Source of the DNA: Massilia timonae CCUG 45783 | GTDB taxonomy: Bacteria; Pseudomonadota; Gammaproteobacteria; Burkholderiales; Burkholderiaceae_D | Direction of reading: 5' to 3' | NCBI RefSeq assembly: GCF_000315425.1 | Contig: NZ_JH992924.1 | Coordinates: 756,246-820,245 of the forward strand | DNA: 64,000 nucleotides | Part shown: one piece after another, positions 59,998 through 64,000 of the stretch | How the letters are laid out: each line of letters opens with the position of its first letter | How positions within the stretch are numbered: position 1 is the first letter of the stretch | Position numbers and translations under genes: made by a program | The notes under the pieces: model-generated | What the model saw: the letters and a program-made list of their open reading frames with translations, nothing else | Told to the model about the DNA's origin: nothing | Databases searched by the model: none

Positions 59998-61347
59998 CTA
60001 CTGCGGCGCGTGGCTGCTGCCGCGCCGGTCGACGACCAGCAGCTGGCCGCTGGCGCCCGCCGGCGCGCCGCCCGCGCGTTCGGCCACCTGGACCCGCGCC
60101 GTGCCGGGGCCGCTGACCGCGATGTCGGCGCGGCCGGCCCTGAGGCGATTTCCGTCCAGGCCGCCGGAGCCGCTCAGGCGCGCATGGACCATCTCGACCT
60201 GGCCGCTGATCCGGGCGTCGCCCGGACCGCCCGAGGTCAGGAGCAGGCGCTTGCCCTGGATCTCCGACGTCAGGCCGCCCGAGCCGCGCAGTTCGGCCTC
60301 CAGCGTGTCCGAGACCCGGGCCAGTTCGATGCCGCCCGGGCCGCGCGCCTTGAGCGTGGCTTTCCCGACCGCGAGGCCGCCGGCGTCGATATTGCCCGAG
60401 CCCGACAGCTGCGCCTTGAACTCGCCCACCGTGCCGGCCAGCCGCGCGTCGCCCGGACCGTGCAGGCGCAGGGTGGCCGCCTGCGCCCGCAGGCCGAGCG
60501 CGGTCAGGTTGCCCGAGCCGCCGATCTCGGCGTCGAGCTGGGCGATGGCGCCGCCCAGGCAGACGTCGCCGGGGCCGCTCTGCGATGTGCTGGCGCGGCC
60601 GGCGGCCAGGTCGCAGGCGTCGAACGAGCCCGAGCCGGTCACTTCGGCGCGCACCTCGCCGCTGGCGCCGCGCAGCACCATGTCGCCGGGACCGGACAGG
60701 CGCGCTTCCAGGCGCGCCAGGCGCAGGCCGTCCGCCTCGAGGTCGCCCGAGCCGCTGATGTTGGCGTGCAGGGAGCCGTCGATATTGGCCAGCCGCACGT
60801 CGCCGGGACCGGACATCGTCAGCGCCACATTGCTGGCCCGCAGCCGCTGCAGCTGGGCGTCGCCGCTGCCGCTCACGGTCAGCGCCAGGTCGCGCACCGC
60901 GCCGGAGACTTCCAGGTCGCCCGGGCCATTGAGGTCGAGCGCGAAACGCTCGCCGCTCACCTGGCCCAGCGTGGTGTCGCCGCTGCCCGACATGGACAGG
61001 CTTTTCAAGGCCGGCGCGCCGATGTGGATGACGACGGTCTCGCGCCGCGCGCCGAAGCCGAAGCGGAACGTCCTGCTCTCTTTGGGGCGCACCACCAGGG
61101 TGTCGCCGCGCACGAAGGTCTCGATCTCGTCCAGCTGCCGGCGTTCGCCGCGCAGGCTCAGGCCGGCCCGGCCCGTGGTGTCGATGGCGACCTCGTACGG
61201 GCCGCTCAGCTCGATGGCGCTGAAGGCGGCGACGCTGCGCTGTTCAGAGACCGCGCTGGCGGGCGTACCGGCCTGGCTGCCCTCGATCGATAGGAAGGCG
61301 GCGCCGAGGGCGGCGGCCAGCAGGGTGGTTTTTTGTACGAGGTGCAT
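59998..61347 (-). CDS. Exported DUF2807-type repeat protein with alternating GSG/GPG turns
   Basis: A 449-residue protein with a signal peptide (cut near SQA/GTP, about residue 26). A short non-repeat region (about 30-110) is followed by about sixteen repeats of 17-23 residues, each with a Gly-Ser-Gly or Gly-Pro-Gly turn, in strict alternation: GSGD, GPGD, GSGD, GPGD and so on to GPGT. This fits a right-handed beta-helix of the head-GIN/DUF2807 family, but about twice the usual length. AGGAA precedes ATG 61347. Surface or periplasmic function unknown. Confidence 0.85.
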   Translation of the reverse strand: MHLVQKTTLLAAALGAAFLSIEGSQAGTPASAVSEQRSVAAFSAIELSGPYEVAIDTTGRAGLSLRGERRQLDEIETFVRGDTLVVRPKESRTFRFGFGARRETVVIHIGAPALKSLSMSGSGDTTLGQVSGERFALDLNGPGDLEVSGAVRDLALTVSGSGDAQLQRLRASNVALTMSGPGDVRLANIDGSLHANISGSGDLEADGLRLARLEARLSGPGDMVLRGASGEVRAEVTGSGSFDACDLAAGRASTSQSGPGDVCLGGAIAQLDAEIGGSGNLTALGLRAQAATLRLHGPGDARLAGTVGEFKAQLSGSGNIDAGGLAVGKATLKARGPGGIELARVSDTLEAELRGSGGLTSEIQGKRLLLTSGGPGDARISGQVEMVHARLSGSGGLDGNRLRAGRADIAVSGPGTARVQVAERAGGAPAGASGQLLVVDRRGSSHAPQ

Positions 61348-61546
61348 ATTGTTCCTGGCCCGGAGTCGATGGAGACTGAACGATACGCCGGCTGCGCATG
61401 CGGGGCATGAGGAAACCGACGGAACGGTGGATTCGGGGGCTCGGCTGCGCCTGCAGGCGACGAACCGTGCGCCGTTTGCGACAATCCGCGGCACCCGCCA
61501 CGGCGTGCAATGTCATAATGTCGAGATCGTCGAAAAAAGGATGTCC

Positions 61547-62044
61547 ATGATTCGCCACCCAGGGCTGCAGGGCAAGACCCGCTCCATGCTGCGCGCCTTG
61601 CCGCTGCTGGCAGGGCTCGCTTGCTGCGGCGCCATGGCGGCGCCGTCGACCTTCGGCCCGGTGATCGGCAGCGCGCTGCTGTGCCGCAGCCAGCTGGACA
61701 ATGCCTACTTCCACGCTTACCTGACCCAGGCCTTCGGCCCGGCCTACAAGCGCGAGGGCGGGGCGTACTGGTTCAAGACCGAGGCTTCGCTGTGGGGCGC
61801 CCAGGTGAGCGAAGTGATGGTCAGCGACGATACCAGCAACCTGGTGTTCGTGGCCGCCGTCGTCGACAGCACGCCCGAGGAGCTCGAGAAATCGGTGCGC
61901 GCCGGCGCCGGCGTCGCCTTCAAGCCGGTGGACGCCTCGCGCTACCCTTTGCGCAAGTCCAACCCGGGCAGCACGATCGCCTACGCCAGGGACAAAAGCA
62001 AAATATACTGCGCGAAGTTCAAGCCGCAGCCTCCGGGCCGCTAG
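61547..62044 (+). CDS. Small exported hypothetical protein
   Basis: A 165-residue protein with an N-terminal signal peptide (LRALPLLAGLACCGAMA), mature part with FGPVIGSALLCRSQLDNAYFH and a Cys near the C-terminus (KIYCAKF), so a disulfide is possible. No family recognised. Start: ATG 61547 with AAGG six bases upstream rather than ATG 61541. It lies 30 bp before the GspA-like gene, possibly cotranscribed. Confidence 0.75.
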   Translation: MIRHPGLQGKTRSMLRALPLLAGLACCGAMAAPSTFGPVIGSALLCRSQLDNAYFHAYLTQAFGPAYKREGGAYWFKTEASLWGAQVSEVMVSDDTSNLVFVAAVVDSTPEELEKSVRAGAGVAFKPVDASRYPLRKSNPGSTIAYARDKSKIYCAKFKPQPPGR

Positions 62045-62074
62045 CCACGCACGCAATATCGTACGGTCCAACGC

Positions 62075-63703
62075 ATGTACAACCATTATTTCCAGCTGAA
62101 GCACGCCCCGTTCTCGATCGCGCCCGACCCGCGCTACCTGTTCATGAGCGAGCGGCACCGCGAGGCGCTGGCCCACCTGCTGTACGGCATCGGCAGCGGC
62201 GGCGGCTTCGTCCTGCTCACGGGCGAGATCGGCGCCGGCAAGACCACCGTGTGCCGCTGCTTCATCGAGCAGGTTCCCGATAACTGCCGCTTGGCCTATA
62301 TCTTCAATCCGCGCCTGAACGCCGAAGAGCTGTTGCAGACGATTTGCGACGAGCTGCACATCGCGCTGCCGTCCGGGGTGAGCGGCGTCAAATCCTATGT
62401 CGATGCGATCAACCGCTATCTGCTCGAATCGCATGCCCAGGGCCTGAACAATGTGCTCGTGATCGACGAGGCCCAGAACCTGTCGAGCGAGGTGCTCGAG
62501 CAGTTGCGCCTGCTGACCAATCTCGAGACCAGCGAGCGCAAGCTGCTGCAGATCATCCTGATCGGCCAGCCCGAGCTGCGCACCATGCTGGCGCGGCCGG
62601 AGCTGGAGCAGCTGGCGCAGCGCGTGATCGCGCGCTACCACCTGGGGCCGCTGTCCGAGCAGGAAACCGGGGCCTATATCGCGCACCGGCTGGCGGTGTC
62701 CGGGGCGGCCGGGATGCCGTTTCCGGCGAGCCTGACGCCTGTGGTGCACCGCCTGACGCATGGCGTGCCGCGCCGGATCAACCTGCTGTGCGACCGCGCG
62801 CTGCTGGGCGCCTATGTCGAAAACAGCCCGCAAGTCACGCGCGCCATTTTGCTGAAATCGGCCGAGGAAGTGTTTGCCGGTGAGCCGGCGGCACGCAAGC
62901 CGCTGCGCTGGCCGCTGCTGGCGGGCGGGGCGCTGGCCGGGGTGGCGATCAGCGCCGCGGCCTGGCAGATGCTGCCGCATCAGCAGCAGGCGCAGCCGGC
63001 CAGCGCACAGGCGGCGCCGGCCGTCGTGACACAGGTGGCGGCCAGGCCGTCGCCGGCGTCGATCCAGGCCGCGCCCGTGGCGGGCGCCGATTTCGCGGCC
63101 GGCAAGAGCGAGAACGATGCGCTGCGCGCGCTGGCGGCCCTGTGGGGGCCGTCGTTCGCCGGCATTGCCGGATCCAGCCCGAAGGCGACCTGCGAGGCGG
63201 CCCAGCGCGCCAACCTGCGTTGCCACCAGGGCCGCGGCGGCCTGTACGAACTGCGCCTGCTGGACCGTCCGGCCGTGCTCACCCTGCACGACGGCCCGCG
63301 CACCGGGTATGCGGTGCTGGTTGGGATGGACCAGGACAGCGTGCTGCTCGCGGTGGACGGGCGCCGCCAGCGGGTCGCGATTCCCGCCTTCGTCGCGCGC
63401 TTCGGCGGCGAGTTCACGACCTTCTGGCGCATGCCGGGCGCGTTTCGCGACGTCGTGGGGCAGGGCGACCGTGGTCCCGACGTCGACTGGATCGCCCAGC
63501 GCCTGGCCGGCCTGAACAAGACGACCGCGCCGGCGCTCGACCAGCCTCTGGCGGCGCGTACCCAGGAATGGCTGCGCGCCTTCCAGGCGGCCCAGGACCT
63601 GAAGGCGGACGGCGTGGCCGGGCCGCGCACCTATATGCGCCTCAACCAGCTGTCCGGCGTGGCCGAGCCGCGCCTGATGGCCGGTCCGGTGACGGGAAAC
63701 TGA
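62075..63703 (+). CDS. GspA/ExeA-like ATPase with peptidoglycan-binding domain
   Basis: A 542-residue inner-membrane protein of type II secretion assembly. The cytoplasmic AAA+ ATPase has Walker A GEIGAGKTT (residues 50-58) and Walker B NVLVIDEAQ (about 126-134), followed by a membrane helix (about 278-296), a Gln/Ala-rich linker, a C39-peptidase-like middle domain (about 345-460) and a C-terminal peptidoglycan-binding domain (about 480-535). ExeA with ExeB remodels peptidoglycan for secretin assembly. The gspB-like gene starts one base after its stop. Confidence 0.93.
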   Translation: MYNHYFQLKHAPFSIAPDPRYLFMSERHREALAHLLYGIGSGGGFVLLTGEIGAGKTTVCRCFIEQVPDNCRLAYIFNPRLNAEELLQTICDELHIALPSGVSGVKSYVDAINRYLLESHAQGLNNVLVIDEAQNLSSEVLEQLRLLTNLETSERKLLQIILIGQPELRTMLARPELEQLAQRVIARYHLGPLSEQETGAYIAHRLAVSGAAGMPFPASLTPVVHRLTHGVPRRINLLCDRALLGAYVENSPQVTRAILLKSAEEVFAGEPAARKPLRWPLLAGGALAGVAISAAAWQMLPHQQQAQPASAQAAPAVVTQVAARPSPASIQAAPVAGADFAAGKSENDALRALAALWGPSFAGIAGSSPKATCEAAQRANLRCHQGRGGLYELRLLDRPAVLTLHDGPRTGYAVLVGMDQDSVLLAVDGRRQRVAIPAFVARFGGEFTTFWRMPGAFRDVVGQGDRGPDVDWIAQRLAGLNKTTAPALDQPLAARTQEWLRAFQAAQDLKADGVAGPRTYMRLNQLSGVAEPRLMAGPVTGN

Positions 63704-63704
63704 T

Positions 63705-64000
63705 ATGTCGTACATCCTCGAAGCACTCAAGAAGGCCCAGGCCGAACGCCAGCTGGGCAACGCCCCGACCATCCATGCGCCGCCGCCGATGTACGCGGCC
63801 CCGGATCGCGCCCGGGACGGGAACCGGCGCCATCTCATCATCGGCCTCGGCCTGGGCGTGCTGGTGGCGGCGGCCGCCTTGCTGTGGGTGCGTCACACGG
63901 GCGAACAGCCGGTGCGGCTGGCGGCGGCGCCGGTGTCTGCGCCGGCCTCCGCACCTGCGCCTGCTCCCGCTCCCGCTCCCGCGGCGGCTGCCGCGCCGCC
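63705..64000 (+). CDS. GspB/ExeB-like protein, N-terminal part (cut by window edge)
   Basis: The first 98 codons of a membrane protein beginning MSYILEALKKAQAERQLG, the typical GspB N-terminus, with a Pro-rich segment, one membrane helix (about 46-61) and a Pro/Ala-rich periplasmic linker running off the window. GspB partners GspA in secretin assembly. The stop codon and C-terminal domain are outside the window. Confidence 0.9.
   Translation, partial: MSYILEALKKAQAERQLGNAPTIHAPPPMYAAPDRARDGNRRHLIIGLGLGVLVAAAALLWVRHTGEQPVRLAAAPVSAPASAPAPAPAPAPAAAAAP

Noticed and set aside
59690..61540. Long plus-strand open frame opposite the GSG/GPG repeat gene, continuous with the small exported protein
   Set aside because: Composition is that of an antisense repeat; the real gene begins at 61547 with its own ribosome-binding site and signal peptide.

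Overview
The window reads as chromosome of a high-GC betaproteobacterium, most likely Oxalobacteraceae of the Massilia/Telluria kind. Supporting signs are a glutaminyl-tRNA synthetase gene, a second-type infA with a TTG start, the order rpsP-rimM-trmD-rplS followed by a CoA-pyrophosphatase NUDIX gene, a CobD/CbiB-like gene and a DUF3579 gene, a PEP-CTERM exported protein, an etfBA/acyl-CoA dehydrogenase cluster, and GspA/ExeA plus GspB at the right edge. The genus is an inference; no rRNA or tRNA gene was found.

Layout. 1-9.4 kb: edge of a CHASE-domain sensor, a lipoprotein metallophosphoesterase, glnS, then divergently a short J-domain gene with three unrecognised, partly acidic genes and an MFS transporter, and infA. 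9.5-16.3 kb: a candidate small RNA, then a four-gene translationally coupled string (two-domain KaiC-like ATPase, hybrid histidine kinase, ECF sigma factor, anti-sigma factor) that ends at a 177-bp palindromic MITE-like element, followed by a convergent duplicated DUF4394 lipoprotein. 16.4-20.4 kb: MFS/LysR divergent pair, a small helical protein, a CoA-transferase. 20.5-25.2 kb: an accessory patch with a lower-GC GNAT-like/small-protein pair and a complete IS256-family element, inserted four codons before the stop of a GH1-RmlD fusion gene. 25.3-26.5 kb: trpS, preceded by a short leader frame with tandem Trp codons and an intrinsic terminator, which looks like a ribosome-mediated attenuator. 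26.6-36.1 kb: membrane and DUF genes, ugpQ-type phosphodiesterase, alaS, tusA and an RTX/DUF4214 secreted protein. 36.3-45 kb: etfBA, acyl-CoA dehydrogenase and the ribosomal/tRNA-modification operon. 45-55 kb: CBS protein, M16 protease, an SDR lacking its catalytic serine, a PEP-CTERM protein, a PH-domain protein, a GntR regulator, an FMN reductase and a TPR protein. 55-59.7 kb: a four-gene N-acetylglucosamine operon (kinase, deacetylase, SIS-type deaminase/isomerase, GH3 hexosaminidase) with a near-consensus promoter and repeated GGTAT boxes. 60-64 kb: a long repeat protein with strictly alternating GSG and GPG turns, a small exported protein, and the start of a GspA-GspB type II secretion accessory pair.

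How the genes work together. The nag operon turns exported or recycled amino sugars into fructose-6-phosphate: the GH3 enzyme releases GlcNAc, the kinase phosphorylates it, NagA deacetylates and the SIS enzyme deaminates. The HutC-type GntR gene at 51 kb is a plausible but unlinked regulator. EtfAB accept electrons from the adjacent acyl-CoA dehydrogenase. The KaiC-kinase-sigma-anti-sigma string looks like one signalling unit ending in transcriptional output. The strongest items for a second look are the trpS leader, the coupled KaiC/ECF operon, the GSG/GPG repeat protein, the DUF3597 fusion with an internal ribosome-binding site, and the reconstructable IS256 insertion.
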